From Alloalcanivorax xenomutans (GTDB lineage: Bacteria > Pseudomonadota > Gammaproteobacteria > Pseudomonadales > Alcanivoracaceae), in NCBI RefSeq assembly GCF_900217905.1, contig NZ_OBMO01000012.1:62001-126000 (forward strand): DNA of 64,000 nt, written 5' to 3'. Below are positions 25,756 through 38,104 of this stretch, one piece after another. The position numbers and the translations under genes are program-made. Positions within the stretch are counted from its first letter, which is position 1, and each line of letters starts with the position of its first letter. The notes beneath the pieces are model-generated. The model had not been told where the DNA came from and ran no database searches. It saw nothing but the letters and a program-made list of their open reading frames with translations.

Positions 25756-26448
25756 TCAGGCCAAAGCCGGGAACTGGCCCTGGAATTTACCGGCGAACAC
25801 CTGAAAATCCCGGTACCGCACCCGGTAGACGCCGGTGTCCGGCCCCATCAGGGCCATGCCCACCATGGCCTGCGCCACCCGTTCCGCCGGCACCGGCAAC
25901 CAATGCGCGTCGGTCCAGCGGGTCACCGGTTCCAGCAGCCGGGAAATCAGGTTGCCCACGTCTTCCGCCAGCCGCTTCTCCCGCCGATAGCCACGCAGCA
26001 AGGACGGCTGAATCAAGGCCAGCAGCGGCAGGCCAAGCGCCTCCAGATCCTGTTCCATGCGCCCTTTTACCCGCGCATAGAAAAACGAGGAGCGGGCATT
26101 GGCGTTGACCGTGGATACCACCATGAAACGCTGCACACCGGCTTGCTTGGCCATGTGCCCGCAGCGCACCACCAATTCATGGTCCACATGTTCAAAGGCT
26201 TCCCGGGAGCCGGCCTCTTTCATTGTGGTGCCCAAACAGCAGAACACGTCATCCACCTTGAAGAAATCGCCTTCCTGCTCCAACTGCTCCGGATCAATGA
26301 CTTTTTCCCGCAGGCGGGGGTGTTCCACCTCCACCTCACGCCGGGTCAGCACCCGCACTTCATCATAGGCCTTGCAGCCCAGCAGCAGCCTCAGACAGTG
26401 CCGGCCCACCAGCCCGGTGGCGCCCAGCACCAGAGCACGTCGGGTCAT
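25756..26448 (-). CDS. TIP30/HTATIP2-like NAD(P)-binding protein
   Basis: A 230-residue short-chain-dehydrogenase-like protein. The N-terminal Rossmann loop ALVLGATGLVGRHCLRLLLG binds NADP, followed by DDVFCCLGTTMKEAGS, FMVVSTVNANARSSFFYARVKG (the Ser and YxxxK positions) and LIQPSLLRGYR. This is the pattern of bacterial homologues of HTATIP2/TIP30, atypical SDRs of unknown substrate. It ends two bases before the start side of the kinase gene, so it lies directly downstream of it in the minus direction... more precisely, the kinase stop (26451) and this start (26448) are two bases apart, indicating one transcript with the kinase first. Confidence 0.85.
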   Translation of the reverse strand: MTRRALVLGATGLVGRHCLRLLLGCKAYDEVRVLTRREVEVEHPRLREKVIDPEQLEQEGDFFKVDDVFCCLGTTMKEAGSREAFEHVDHELVVRCGHMAKQAGVQRFMVVSTVNANARSSFFYARVKGRMEQDLEALGLPLLALIQPSLLRGYRREKRLAEDVGNLISRLLEPVTRWTDAHWLPVPAERVAQAMVGMALMGPDTGVYRVRYRDFQVFAGKFQGQFPALA

Positions 26449-26450
26449 TA

Positions 26451-28679
26451 TTATTCTCCTTCGCCTTCTTCATGATCGTCGCTCGCCGATCCCAGCGGCA
26501 GCCAGCGGCGCAATACCGTTTCCATCTCTTCAAGATGCACCGGTTTGGCGAGAAAGTCATCCATTCCAGCGGCAAGACAGCGGGCCTGAACGCCCTCGGC
26601 GGTGTTGGCGGTAATCGCGATGATCGGCGTGCGCGGACGGCCTTCCTGGCGTTCACTTTCGCGCATCACCCTGGTCGCCTCGAACCCGTCCATGCCCGGC
26701 AACATGCAATCCATCAACACCAGGTCATAGGTCTCGCGTTGCAACAAGGACAACGCCGCCGGTGCGTTGCTGAAGGTCTTTACCTGATATCCCAGCTTCG
26801 CCAGCATGCCCTTGGTGACCAGTTGGTTGACCTCGTTGTCTTCCACCAACAGCAATCGGAAATGTCTGCGGCGCTCCAGAGCTTCCGCGTTTTCCAGCGG
26901 CAGATCCCGTACCGGCACCGCCCTTGGCACTCCCAGCAGACGCTCCAGAGCCCCGCGCAGCACGCTGCGATGCACCGGCTTCACCAGCACCACCAGGCCG
27001 TGGCGCTCCACCAGACGCTGGATCGCTGGCTGGGCCCGTTCCTCGATGGTGCACATCAGAATCAGTTTGACCGGTCTCAGGGCCGGATCCACCAGCACGT
27101 TGTGGCACAAGTTCAGGGCCAGTTCCTGCCGTTCCCGGGTGTCCACCAGTAACAAATGGAATTCGGATTGTTCGCGCTGTCCGGCCCGTAACGCCTGCAA
27201 CGCATGGTCATAATCCCGGGCACCCTGACACTGGCAGCCGAGTGCCTCGAATTCTTCCTGCAAACCGGCCAGCGCACCGCCCGCGCTACCCACCACCAGC
27301 GCCTGCAAACCGTCCATGGCGCTCAGCAGTTTCTGCGGCTCATTCATGTTGGTCTGCATGCCAAGGCGAACCGTGAACCAGAAAGTGGCGCCCTCGCCTT
27401 CCACGCTTTCCGCCCCAATAGAGCCGCCCATGGCCTCGGTGAGCCCCTTGCATACCAGCAAACCGAAACCGATGTGCTTGGCGGCGAAGGCGTCCTGGGC
27501 GCCGTCCAGGAAGTGATCCTGGAACAGGGTGCGCAGCGTATCGGTATCCATGCCTCTGCCCTGGTCGCTGACTCTGACGCGCAGCACGCCTTCATTGTCG
27601 CTTTCTTCGGTGAAATCCACGTCCAGGCGGATCTCGCCTTTGTCGCTGAACTTCACCGCGTTACTGAGCAGGTTGGTCAGCACCTGCATGAAACGGTCAC
27701 GGTCGCCACGGACCCGCCGGGGCAGCATGCGATCCACTACCGCGGACAATTCCAGCCCCTTGCTCTGCGCCATGGGACCGAACGCTTCCAATGCCTGTTC
27801 CAGGGTGCCACGCAGATCGAAATAGTCCGGGCTGAGCACGATGCGGCCGGTGAGGATACGGGAGTAATCCAGCACGTCGTCGATCAGCGCCAGCATCAGT
27901 TTTCCGCTCTGCCCCGCCGCTTGCAGATATTCACGCTGCTCATCGGAAAGTTTGGTTTCTTCCAGCAGCGACATCATGCCCATCACCGAGTTCATCGGTG
28001 TGCGCAACTCATGGGCCAGGCGGTAGACCAGACTCAATTGGATGTCGGTACCGGCATGATGATCCCGCCGCCGGTCATGCTGTTCGCCGCGCCGTTCACG
28101 GGTCACCGCGTGCCAGAACAGTTCATACTGGCCCCGGTAAAGACGGAATAAATAGAAGGTGTAGGCACCGACCAGGACCACCAGCAGCCACTCTTTCATG
28201 CCGCCATAGAAAAACAGTCCGAGCAGGATCGGCACGAACATCAGCACGATATAGAGCTGGCGCACGCGCAATCCCGCCATCCAGGAACTGCCCAGGGCGG
28301 TGGTGACACCAACGTTATAGAGAATAACCACGAAGAAGTTGAAGCCGGCGCCGGTGCGCCACAGCAGCCACACCGGCATCACGCCCCAGACCAGGGCGTG
28401 CAGAATCAGCCCGGCGCCGAACAGCTTGCGCCAGCGCGCCGGACCGGCGCCGTACAGAGCGTCGAACCGGGCGATCAGCCACAATCGGAAGGCCGTGACC
28501 AACACCACAGCGCCGCCGGCGATCAATGTTTCCAGTTCGTAGGCCCGGTATACCCCGCCCCAGGCCGTCACCAGGGCATAAACCAGAAGGGCCGCCAACA
28601 CCCCCATCAGGGAGTTCTTGGCGGCCCCGTAATCCACTCGCTTGAGGACCTTGCGATCTTTTCTGTATATCACCGTCAT
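26451..28679 (-). CDS. hybrid sensor histidine kinase/response regulator, BarA-like layout
   Basis: A 742-residue inner-membrane sensor. Six hydrophobic helices span about 24-185 with no large periplasmic loop. HisKA follows with the phospho-His at 223 (LAHELRTPMNSVMGM), then the ATPase domain with NLLSNAVKFSDKG (N box), DQGRGMD and FGLLVCKGLTEAMGGSIGAES. A first receiver-like domain (about 455-590) keeps an Asp in LLLVDTRE and Lys in LVKPV but lacks the acidic pair at its start. The second receiver (about 605-725) is complete: LLVEDNEVNQ, phospho-Asp657 in DLVLMDCMLPGMDG, and LAKPV. No Hpt domain, so a separate phosphotransfer protein is expected. Signal unknown. Confidence 0.93.
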   Translation of the reverse strand: MTVIYRKDRKVLKRVDYGAAKNSLMGVLAALLVYALVTAWGGVYRAYELETLIAGGAVVLVTAFRLWLIARFDALYGAGPARWRKLFGAGLILHALVWGVMPVWLLWRTGAGFNFFVVILYNVGVTTALGSSWMAGLRVRQLYIVLMFVPILLGLFFYGGMKEWLLVVLVGAYTFYLFRLYRGQYELFWHAVTRERRGEQHDRRRDHHAGTDIQLSLVYRLAHELRTPMNSVMGMMSLLEETKLSDEQREYLQAAGQSGKLMLALIDDVLDYSRILTGRIVLSPDYFDLRGTLEQALEAFGPMAQSKGLELSAVVDRMLPRRVRGDRDRFMQVLTNLLSNAVKFSDKGEIRLDVDFTEESDNEGVLRVRVSDQGRGMDTDTLRTLFQDHFLDGAQDAFAAKHIGFGLLVCKGLTEAMGGSIGAESVEGEGATFWFTVRLGMQTNMNEPQKLLSAMDGLQALVVGSAGGALAGLQEEFEALGCQCQGARDYDHALQALRAGQREQSEFHLLLVDTRERQELALNLCHNVLVDPALRPVKLILMCTIEERAQPAIQRLVERHGLVVLVKPVHRSVLRGALERLLGVPRAVPVRDLPLENAEALERRRHFRLLLVEDNEVNQLVTKGMLAKLGYQVKTFSNAPAALSLLQRETYDLVLMDCMLPGMDGFEATRVMRESERQEGRPRTPIIAITANTAEGVQARCLAAGMDDFLAKPVHLEEMETVLRRWLPLGSASDDHEEGEGE

Positions 28680-28784
28680 TCTGCCGACATACGGATCAGG
28701 CGTAAGTTAGGCCTTGCCGTCATTAAATTCAACCGTAATGACGCGCGCGTCAAAGAAGGTTCGCCATCAGGCACTCACAGCATC

Positions 28785-28800
28785 TTTACGTTTACGTAAA
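28785..28800. promoter_or_regulatory. probable LiuR operator
   Basis: TTTACGT-TT-ACGTAAA, a perfect 16-base inverted repeat ending 19 bases before liuR. Autoregulated liu operons of gammaproteobacteria are controlled by the MerR-type LiuR through a palindrome of ACGT-centred half-sites, and this fits. TTTACG at 28785 can also serve as a -35 with TATGCT at 28808 as -10, putting the palindrome on the promoter. Confidence 0.8.
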
Positions 28801-28819
28801 CTTCCCCTATGCTGCCACC

Positions 28820-29215
28820 ATGACAACACAAAAGACCTACAGCATCGGCGAGTTGGCCCGCGAATTCCAGATCACTACGCGCACCATCCGCTTTTATGAG
28901 GATCAGGGCCTGCTGCACCCACAACGGCGCGGTCAGACCCGGATCTATCTACCTTCCGACCGCGTCGCGCTCAAACTGATTTTGCGCGGGAAGCGTCTGG
29001 GGTTGTCCCTGGCCGAGTCCCGCGAGCTGATCCAGCTGTACATCCCCGCCGGGGACAACCGCCATCAATTACAGGCCCTGCTCGACAAAATCGCCGAAAA
29101 GCGGGCCATGCTCGAGCAGCAACTCAAGGACATCCAGGCCATGCAGCAGGAAATGGATGAGGCTGAACAACGGGCCCGTGAGGCCATGATGCAATTGGAG
29201 AACAATAATGTTTGA
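28820..29215 (+). CDS. liuR: MerR-family regulator LiuR
   Basis: A 131-residue regulator: MerR winged helix about 5-75 ([37 protein letters not shown]) then a long dimerisation coiled coil (about 85-125). It lacks the Cys ligands of metal-sensing MerR proteins. First gene of the leucine-catabolic operon and overlapping liuA by eight bases, exactly the LiuR context. LiuR normally represses the operon until a pathway acyl-CoA accumulates. No ribosome binding site is visible, and the likely transcription start is close to the ATG, so the message may be leaderless. Confidence 0.92.
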   Translation: MTTQKTYSIGELAREFQITTRTIRFYEDQGLLHPQRRGQTRIYLPSDRVALKLILRGKRLGLSLAESRELIQLYIPAGDNRHQLQALLDKIAEKRAMLEQQLKDIQAMQQEMDEAEQRAREAMMQLENNNV

Positions 29216-30371
29216 CGGTGGATTGGACTTTCACTTCGACGAAACCCTGAATGCCCTGCGCGACAGCGTGCGCGCCTTTGCCCGGCGCGAAATCGCGCCC
29301 ATTGCCGCCCAGGTGGACAGCGACAATCTGTTCCCCAATGAACTATGGAAAAAACTCGGTGATCTCGGTGTGCTTGGCATCACTGTTTCCGAGGAGTATG
29401 GCGGTGCCGGCCTGGGTTATCTGGCCCATACCCTGGTGATGGAAGAGATTTCCCGCGCCTCCGCGTCCATTGGCCTGTCCTACGGCGCCCATTCCAATCT
29501 CTGCGTGAACCAGATTTTTCTCAATGGTAACGAAGCGCAAAAAGCCAAATACCTGCCCAAGCTGGTGAGCGGTGAGCATATTGGCGCCCTCGCCATGAGC
29601 GAGCCCGGCGCCGGCTCCGACGTGGTGAGCATGAGCCTGCGCGCGGAGAAGAAAGGTGACCGTTACGTCCTCAACGGCAACAAGATGTGGATCACCAACG
29701 GGCCGGACGCCAACACCTATGTGATCTACGCCAAAACTGATATCAACGCCGGACCGCGCGGCATCACCGCTTTCCTGGTGGAACGGGATTTCCCCGGTTT
29801 CTCACGCGCACAGAAGCTCGACAAGCTGGGCATGCGCGGCTCCAATACCTGCGAGCTGGTGTTCGAGAACTGCGAAGTGCCGGAGGAGAACATCCTCGGC
29901 AAACTGAACGAAGGCGTTCGCGTTTTGATGAGCGGCCTGGATTATGAACGTACCGTGCTCTCCGGCGGTTCCACCGGCATCATGCAGGCCTGTCTGGATG
30001 TGGTGGTACCCTACGTGCATGAACGCAAGCAGTTCGGCAAGGCCATCGGCGAATTCCAGTTGATGCAGGGCAAACTCGCCGACATGTACGTCACCCTCAA
30101 TGCCAGCCGCGCCTATCTTTATCAGGTGGCCCGTTGCTGCGATGCCGGCCAGACCACCCGCAAGGACGCCGCCGGTGTCATTTTGTATTGCGCGGAGAAC
30201 GCCACCAAGATGGCTCTCGACGCCATTCAGTGTCTCGGCGGCAATGGCTATATCAATGAATACCCCACCGGTCGTTTGCTGCGCGATGCCAAGCTTTATG
30301 AAATCGGCGCCGGCACCAGCGAAATCCGCCGCATGTTGATCGGCCGGGAATTGTTCAACGAGAGCGCCTGA
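29208..30371 (+). CDS. liuA: isovaleryl-CoA dehydrogenase
   Basis: A 387-residue FAD-dependent acyl-CoA dehydrogenase oxidising isovaleryl-CoA to 3-methylcrotonyl-CoA. [16 protein letters not shown] and [19 protein letters not shown] bind FAD; the catalytic base is Glu247 in [11 protein letters not shown], the position used by isovaleryl-CoA dehydrogenases rather than the C-terminal Glu of short/medium-chain enzymes. [20 protein letters not shown] and [15 protein letters not shown] complete the family. Electrons pass to ETF. Overlaps liuR; a degenerate REP-like palindrome separates it from liuB. Confidence 0.96.
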   Translation: MFDGGLDFHFDETLNALRDSVRAFARREIAPIAAQVDSDNLFPNELWKKLGDLGVLGITVSEEYGGAGLGYLAHTLVMEEISRASASIGLSYGAHSNLCVNQIFLNGNEAQKAKYLPKLVSGEHIGALAMSEPGAGSDVVSMSLRAEKKGDRYVLNGNKMWITNGPDANTYVIYAKTDINAGPRGITAFLVERDFPGFSRAQKLDKLGMRGSNTCELVFENCEVPEENILGKLNEGVRVLMSGLDYERTVLSGGSTGIMQACLDVVVPYVHERKQFGKAIGEFQLMQGKLADMYVTLNASRAYLYQVARCCDAGQTTRKDAAGVILYCAENATKMALDAIQCLGGNGYINEYPTGRLLRDAKLYEIGAGTSEIRRMLIGRELFNESA

Positions 30372-30372
30372 T

Positions 30373-30432
30373 ATCGCGGCCGCCCGCTCCCACACTGTTC
30401 TTTTACCGCCGGAGCGGCTCACCAGCCGCGAT
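30373..30432. repeat. degenerate REP-like palindrome in the liu operon
   Basis: ATCGCGGCCGCCCGCTCC (30373 on) faces GGAGCGGCTCACCAGCCGCG plus AT (to 30432). The arms pair over most of their length around an AT-richer loop. It resembles the intergenic repeats elsewhere in the window (outer TCGC and CTCCCAC/GCTCC blocks) but is less exact. Confidence 0.5.
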
Positions 30433-30449
30433 TCTTCCGAGGATCGCAT

Positions 30450-32060
30450 ATGCCCAAAATCATCAGTCATCTTAATAAGAGCGCGCCGGAGTTTGACCAA
30501 TACCGCGAGCACAATCTGAAGCTGCGCGGGGAGTTGCGGGAAAAGCTCGCGCACATCGCCCACGGCGGCGGTGAAGCGGCGGAGACTCGATTACGGGAAA
30601 GAGGCAAGCTGCCGGTGCGGGAACGCATCCAGTACTTGCTGGACCCCGGTTCCCCCTTCCTGGAGCTGTCCGCGCTGGCCGCCGACGGGGTTTACCCCGG
30701 TGAGGACGTTCCCGCCGCCGGCTGTGTTGGCGGCATCGGCCGTATCAGCGGCGTGGAATGCATGATCGTCGCCAACGATCCCACCGTGAAAGGGGGTAGC
30801 TATTATCCGCTGACGGTGAAGAAGCACCTGCGCTGTCAGGCCATTGCCGCGGAAAACCGCTTGCCCTGTGTCTATCTGGTGGATTCCGGCGGCGCCAATC
30901 TGCCGCGCCAGGACGAGGTGTTCCCGGACCGGGATCACTTCGGCCGCATCTTCTTCAACATGGCCAACATGTCCGCCAGCGGCATCCCGCAAATCAGCGT
31001 GGTGCTGGGTTCCTGCACCGCCGGCGGCGCCTATGTGCCGGCCATGGCCGACGAAGTGATCATGGTGCGTAATCATTCCACCGTGTTTCTGGCCGGCCCG
31101 CCGCTGGTCAAGGCCGCCACCGGCGAGGTAGTGAGCGCCGAGGAGCTGGGCGGCGCCGCGCTGCACGCCGAGCAATCCGGCGTCGCCGATCACCTGGCCG
31201 AGGACGAACCCCACGCGCTGGATCTGGCGCGGCGTTGCATTGCCCGGCTCAACTGGCGCAAACCGGAGCAACTCGACATTCGCGAAAGCCGCGCGCCGGC
31301 CTATGATCCCCAGGAACTCTACGGACTGATCCCGCCCACCACCCGCTCGCCGATGCCGGCCCGGGAGTTGATCGCGCGCATCGTCGACGGTTCCGAACTG
31401 GACGAGTTCAAGGCCAGCTACGGCACCACTCTGGTCACCGGCTTCGCCCGTATTCATGGCATACCGGTGGGCATTCTCGCCAACGATGGCGTGCTCTATT
31501 CCGAGTCGGCGCTGAAAGGCGCTCACTTCGTCGAGCTGTGCAACCAACGCAAGATTCCGTTGTTGTTTCTGCAGAACATCACCGGCTTCATGGTCGGCAA
31601 GAAATACGAAGCGGAAGGAATCGCCAAGCACGGCGCCAAGATGGTCAATGCGGTGGCCTGCGCCCGGGTACCGAAATTCACCGTGATCACCGGCGGCAGT
31701 TTCGGCGCCGGCAACTACGGCATGTGTGGCCGTGCCTACGACCCACGCTTCATGTTCATGTGGCCCAATGCCCGCATCTCGGTGATGGGCGGCGAACAGG
31801 CCGCCAGCGTGCTTACACAGGTCAAGGTGGCTTCGCTGAAAAAGAAAGGCGAGAGCTGGAGCGAGGAACAGGCGCAAGCCTTCCAGGAAGAGATGACCGC
31901 TCAATATGAGTCCATGGCCACGCCCTGGTACGCCAGCGCCCGGCTCTGGGACGACGGCGTCATCGACCCGGTGGACACCCGCGACGTGTTGGGGCTGGCG
32001 CTGTCCGCCAGCCTCAACGCTCCCATTGAAGACACCCGCTACGGCGTATTCCGGATGTAA
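30450..32060 (+). CDS. liuB: methylcrotonyl-CoA carboxylase carboxyltransferase (beta) subunit
   Basis: A 536-residue carboxyltransferase that moves CO2 from carboxybiotin on LiuD to 3-methylcrotonyl-CoA, giving 3-methylglutaconyl-CoA. The two crotonase-like halves are evident: N-terminal [20 protein letters not shown] and [16 protein letters not shown] with the oxyanion Gly-Gly-Ala; C-terminal [39 protein letters not shown] and [13 protein letters not shown]. Full length. The next gene begins two bases after its stop. Confidence 0.97.
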   Translation: MPKIISHLNKSAPEFDQYREHNLKLRGELREKLAHIAHGGGEAAETRLRERGKLPVRERIQYLLDPGSPFLELSALAADGVYPGEDVPAAGCVGGIGRISGVECMIVANDPTVKGGSYYPLTVKKHLRCQAIAAENRLPCVYLVDSGGANLPRQDEVFPDRDHFGRIFFNMANMSASGIPQISVVLGSCTAGGAYVPAMADEVIMVRNHSTVFLAGPPLVKAATGEVVSAEELGGAALHAEQSGVADHLAEDEPHALDLARRCIARLNWRKPEQLDIRESRAPAYDPQELYGLIPPTTRSPMPARELIARIVDGSELDEFKASYGTTLVTGFARIHGIPVGILANDGVLYSESALKGAHFVELCNQRKIPLLFLQNITGFMVGKKYEAEGIAKHGAKMVNAVACARVPKFTVITGGSFGAGNYGMCGRAYDPRFMFMWPNARISVMGGEQAASVLTQVKVASLKKKGESWSEEQAQAFQEEMTAQYESMATPWYASARLWDDGVIDPVDTRDVLGLALSASLNAPIEDTRYGVFRM

Positions 32061-32062
32061 TC

Positions 32063-32842
32063 ATGAGTGTAGAACTGACCCTGCAAGCGCCGGTGGCCCG
32101 CATCACCCTGAACCGGCCGGAAAAAAGCAACGCTTTCGACAACACCGTCATCGAGTCCCTGATCGACGCTTTCGACCGGGCCGGTGCCGACGACCAGGCC
32201 CGAGTCATCGTGCTCGATGCCGCCGGCAAACACTTCTCCGCCGGTGCCGATCTCAATTGGATGCGAGCCATGGGCCAACTGGACCATGAAGAGAATCAGC
32301 GCGATGCGTTAAGGCTGGCAGCGCTGATGGCGCGCATCGATCAGGCCGGCAAGCCGGTCATAGCCCGGGTCCAGGGCGCGGCCTTCGGTGGCGCGCTGGG
32401 ATTGATTTGCGCCGCCGATATGGCGGTGGCGGCGGACAACGCGCGCTTCTGTCTGAGCGAGGTCAAGCTCGGCATTCTGCCCGCGGTAATCGCCCCTTAT
32501 GTGGTACGCGCGCTGGGCCCCCGTCAGGCACGCCGCTACTTCATGACCGCCGAAGTAATCGCCGCGCCGCGCGCCAGGGAACTGGGCATCGTCCATGAAG
32601 TGGTGGCCGAGGATCAGCTCGATACCACCGTGGAGACATTGGTTGACGCCCTCTTGAAAGGTGCTCCGGGAGCTCAGCTGGAGGCCCGCGATCTGGTACG
32701 GCGCAGCGACGAGCAGCCACTGGCCGAGGACTTGATCGGTTACACCGCCGAACTGATCGCCCGCCTGCGCACCGGAGACGAGGGCCAGGAAGGGCTCGCC
32801 GCCTTCCTCGAAAAACGCGCGCCGGCCTGGAGCGCCTCCTGA
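32063..32842 (+). CDS. liuC: methylglutaconyl-CoA hydratase
   Basis: A 259-residue crotonase-fold enzyme adding water to 3-methylglutaconyl-CoA to give HMG-CoA. The oxyanion hole comes from HFSAGADLNWMR and VQGAAFGGALGLICAADMAV; LSEVKLGILPAVIAPYVVRA contains the catalytic-site Glu pattern of hydratases. The position between liuB and liuD sets it apart from the fatty-acid enoyl-CoA hydratase at 62084. An 81-base gap before liuD has no terminator. Confidence 0.95.
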   Translation: MSVELTLQAPVARITLNRPEKSNAFDNTVIESLIDAFDRAGADDQARVIVLDAAGKHFSAGADLNWMRAMGQLDHEENQRDALRLAALMARIDQAGKPVIARVQGAAFGGALGLICAADMAVAADNARFCLSEVKLGILPAVIAPYVVRALGPRQARRYFMTAEVIAAPRARELGIVHEVVAEDQLDTTVETLVDALLKGAPGAQLEARDLVRRSDEQPLAEDLIGYTAELIARLRTGDEGQEGLAAFLEKRAPAWSAS

Positions 32843-32923
32843 TTCGTTGGTGACCACGGAACCCCGGGGGTTGTCGAATCCCGGGAGTGTCATAAACAGA
32901 TCCATGAAAGGGCTGATATAAGA

Positions 32924-34896
32924 ATGACCAACATCACCACACTGCTGATCGCCAACCGCGGAGAGATCGCCCGCCGCATTATCCGAACCTGTCGCGAACA
33001 AGGTATCCGTACCGTGGCGGTCTATTCCGAAGCCGACGCCGAGCTGCCCCATGTCCGTGAAGCGGATCAGTCCGTTTGTCTCGGGCCGGCGCCGGCCCGG
33101 GACAGTTATCTGGATATCGGTAAGGTGATCGACGCCGCCCGCGCCACCGGCGCCCAGGCGGTGCACCCCGGTTACGGCTTTTTGTCGGAGAACACCGGGT
33201 TCGCCGCCGCCTGCGACGAGGCCGGCCTGATCTTCATCGGCCCCGGCGCCAACGCCATCCGGGTGATGGGTGACAAGGCCGCCGCCCGGCAGTTAATGAG
33301 TGAAAACAAAGTGCCGGTGCTGCCCGGATTCGATCAGGAAAGCGCCGACGATGCCACTCTGGCGAGCGAAGCGGAACGGGTCGGTTTCCCATTGCTGATC
33401 AAAGCGGTGGCCGGCGGCGGCGGCAAAGGCATGCGCGTGGTGGAAAGCGCGGATCGCTTCGACGAAGCGCTGGCCTCCGCTCGCCGCGAGGCCAGCGGCG
33501 CCTTCGGCGACGACCGGGTGCTGCTGGAACGCTACCTGCCCACCGCCCGTCACGTGGAAGTGCAGGTGTTCGCCGACCAACACGGCAACGCCGTGCATCT
33601 GTTCGAGCGGGACTGCTCGGTACAGCGCCGTCACCAGAAAATCATCGAGGAGGCTCCCGCCCCGGGGCTGGACGAGGCGCTGCGTGAACGGCTCGGCGAA
33701 GCGGCGGTGCAGGCCGCCCGCGCCATCGACTATGTCGGCGCCGGCACCGTGGAATTTCTGTTGGCGCCCAACGGCGAGTTCTTCTTCATGGAGATGAACA
33801 CCCGCTTGCAAGTGGAGCATCCGGTTACCGAGATGATCACCGGCGAGGATCTGGTGGCCTGGCAGATCGCTGTGGCCGAAGGGCGCGCGCTGCCGAAACG
33901 CCAGGACCAGATCCAGCGGCACGGTGCCGCCATGGAAGTGCGTCTCTACGCGGAAAACCCCTATCAGCATTTCCTGCCTTCTTCCGGCACTCTGCAGCCC
34001 CTGGTGTGGCCGGAAGGCGTGCGGGTGGACGCCGGCTTCGAGGCCGGCGACACGGTCAGTGATCACTATGATCCGATGATCGCCAAGCTGATCTGCCACG
34101 GTGCCGACCGGGAACAGGCCCGCCGCCGTCTGGTGCTCGGCCTGGAAAACCTGATGCTCGGTGGCATTCACCATAACGGTGCCTTTCTGCACCGGGTGCT
34201 GAGCAGCGAGCCGTTCAGCCAGGCGGAGCTGGACACCCGCCTGCTGGAGAAACATCCGGATTTGCTGGAACCGGTGAGCGTGCCGGTACCGGCTCTGGCG
34301 GTGGCCGCCGCGGCGCTGGTGGTACAACGGCCGGCAACCGGCAGCGATCCCTGGCAGGCCTTGAACGGCTGGCGGCCGTTAGGCCGGCGCCAGACTCTGG
34401 TGCCGCTCAAAGTGCTGGACGAGAATCTGATCGTGATCCTTGAGGACAATCAGGCCAGCGTGAACGGCGTCCCTCTGCCCTTCCAGTTCCACAGCGATGG
34501 CGGGCGCTTCCATCTCGGCATCGATGGCGGCACACTCGTTGACGATGTGGCCATTGGCGATATGACCTTTTCCGGACGCTTCGTCGACCAAGGAGAACGG
34601 TTGTGGTTGTTCGTGGCCGGTCAGGACTATGCGGTAGACCTGCATCCGGCGCGGGAAAGCGGGCACGATGCCGGACACGGCGATTTCACCGCCCCCATGA
34701 GCGGCACCATCGTCGCCCTGCATGTGAACCCCGGTGACCGCGTTGCCGCCGGTGACGCGGTGATTACACTGGAAGCCATGAAGATGGAGCACACCCTGCG
34801 CGCCGGCGGCAACGGCATCGTTCATGGTTTCAACGTGGGCGCCGGTGATAGTGTCAGCGAGGGCACCTTGCTGGTGGAGTTTGAAGTGGAGCAAGA

Positions 34897-34900
<4 letters not shown>
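32924..34900 (+). CDS. liuD: methylcrotonyl-CoA carboxylase biotin-carrying (alpha) subunit
   Basis: A 658-residue three-part protein: biotin carboxylase N-terminal domain (LLIANRGEIARRIIRTCREQ), ATP-grasp domain with AVAGGGGKGMRVV and EMNTRLQVEHPVTEMITG, biotin carboxylase C-terminal domain, a BT linker, and the biotinyl domain with the modified Lys620 in EAMKMEHTLRAGG. It carboxylates its own biotin with ATP and bicarbonate and hands CO2 to LiuB. Full length. The stop overlaps the next start by four bases. Confidence 0.97.
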
Positions 34901-36864
<1,964 letters not shown>

Positions 36865-36868
36865 GCCG

Positions 36869-38083
36869 TTGCCAGCCTCCACGCCGTCCGCGTTGCTGTT
36901 TTTATGTGGGCAATGCGGGCGGCGCGGGCTGGCTTGCCTGCTGTTATTTCTTTTCTCCCTTCCCGCCCACGCCGCCCTGCTTACTCTACCCATCGATGAA
37001 CACAGTCCACTGATTGGAGCGGCCCGGGATCAGTTGATGCTGGTCCACTACCGGGACGGCGCTTTTCATGAAGTGCGGCATCAGTGGCTGCCCTGGACCC
37101 TGGGCCATCAACCCTATTTCCAGGAAGATCATGACGCGCGCCGGGATATTCCGGTAGACCGGGTCGCCGCCGGAGACCGTTTGCTGTTGCGCTCCGGGGA
37201 CGCCGGAGAGGTTCATCCCATGCCCTTGCCGGCGGAGGTGCTTGCCACGCTGCCCATTGCCCACGGCGACGGCGTTTTCTATGTCCTGCGAGCCCGGTCC
37301 CGCGCCACTTTCGCCCCGGCGGCCACGCTCGAACACGCGCCCTTGGCGATCAGGGGCGACCGCTTCCGGCTCGCCTTTGTTGACGACAATCTATTCCGCT
37401 GGGGTGATTTCACTTATCAAGGCTGGAACGGTGAAGGCACCTTACTGGATGGCCTGAAGTTGAGACTCAGCGCAGGCCTGTTGTTACGTAACGCGCGGGT
37501 CACTCTGGACAACGACAACCTGGACCCGGTGATCCGGCAGGTCATGACCGGCCCGCTGGCGACGCTGGTATACGCCACCACCCGGGTACGGGTAGCGGGA
37601 TTGCGTGTGCTCACCGTGCATAACTATTTCATCATCGGCGCCGACAGCGTGGTGGTACACAGCCGCTTTACCCTGCCGGCCGTGGCCGCCACCGTGTTGC
37701 GTGAACCCAGCGCCCGCATCACCGTGGACGGCTATCGGTTGCAGGGCGCGCGCCTGCGTACCAGTTGGATGGGAGCACGGGAGGCGGTGGTGGACGGTGT
37801 GCTCAGTGACGCGGAGCAGGCCATGCGTGGCAGCACAGTGCCACGGGACAACACCCTATGGTTTGATACCGGAAAGGGCTTTGCCCTGCGCGCCCGATTA
37901 CGCTTTCTGGACGGTTTCGACACACCGGTACGGTTTATTTACGAGGATGATAGGCAGCGGCCCGATCCGCCGGAACGGTTTCCCGGCCAGGAGCCGGAAG
38001 TGGGCTTTTTACTACAGGATCTGCCCTTCGGGCAGGAATATTACGTCATCGCCGAACTGTGGTTCTCTTCCGCCTCGCCGTGA
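36869..38083 (+). CDS. secreted protein of unknown function behind the liu operon
   Basis: About 404 residues from a probable TTG start four bases after the acetoacetyl-CoA synthetase stop (GGCGGA lies about nine bases before it); TTG at 36893 is another option. A hydrophobic segment (LACLLLFLFSLPAHA) reads as a signal peptide cleaved after AHA. The mature part is beta-rich with many aromatic residues (DNLFRWGDFTYQGWNGEGTL, NYFIIGADSVVVHSRFTLPA) and no domain I know. It could be a periplasmic or outer-surface carbohydrate-binding-like protein; that is a guess. Its placement suggests co-transcription with liu, but no link to leucine is evident. Confidence 0.7.
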   Translation: MPASTPSALLFLCGQCGRRGLACLLLFLFSLPAHAALLTLPIDEHSPLIGAARDQLMLVHYRDGAFHEVRHQWLPWTLGHQPYFQEDHDARRDIPVDRVAAGDRLLLRSGDAGEVHPMPLPAEVLATLPIAHGDGVFYVLRARSRATFAPAATLEHAPLAIRGDRFRLAFVDDNLFRWGDFTYQGWNGEGTLLDGLKLRLSAGLLLRNARVTLDNDNLDPVIRQVMTGPLATLVYATTRVRVAGLRVLTVHNYFIIGADSVVVHSRFTLPAVAATVLREPSARITVDGYRLQGARLRTSWMGAREAVVDGVLSDAEQAMRGSTVPRDNTLWFDTGKGFALRARLRFLDGFDTPVRFIYEDDRQRPDPPERFPGQEPEVGFLLQDLPFGQEYYVIAELWFSSASP

Positions 38084-38104
38084 TACCGGGCCATTCGGGG
38101 ACAA

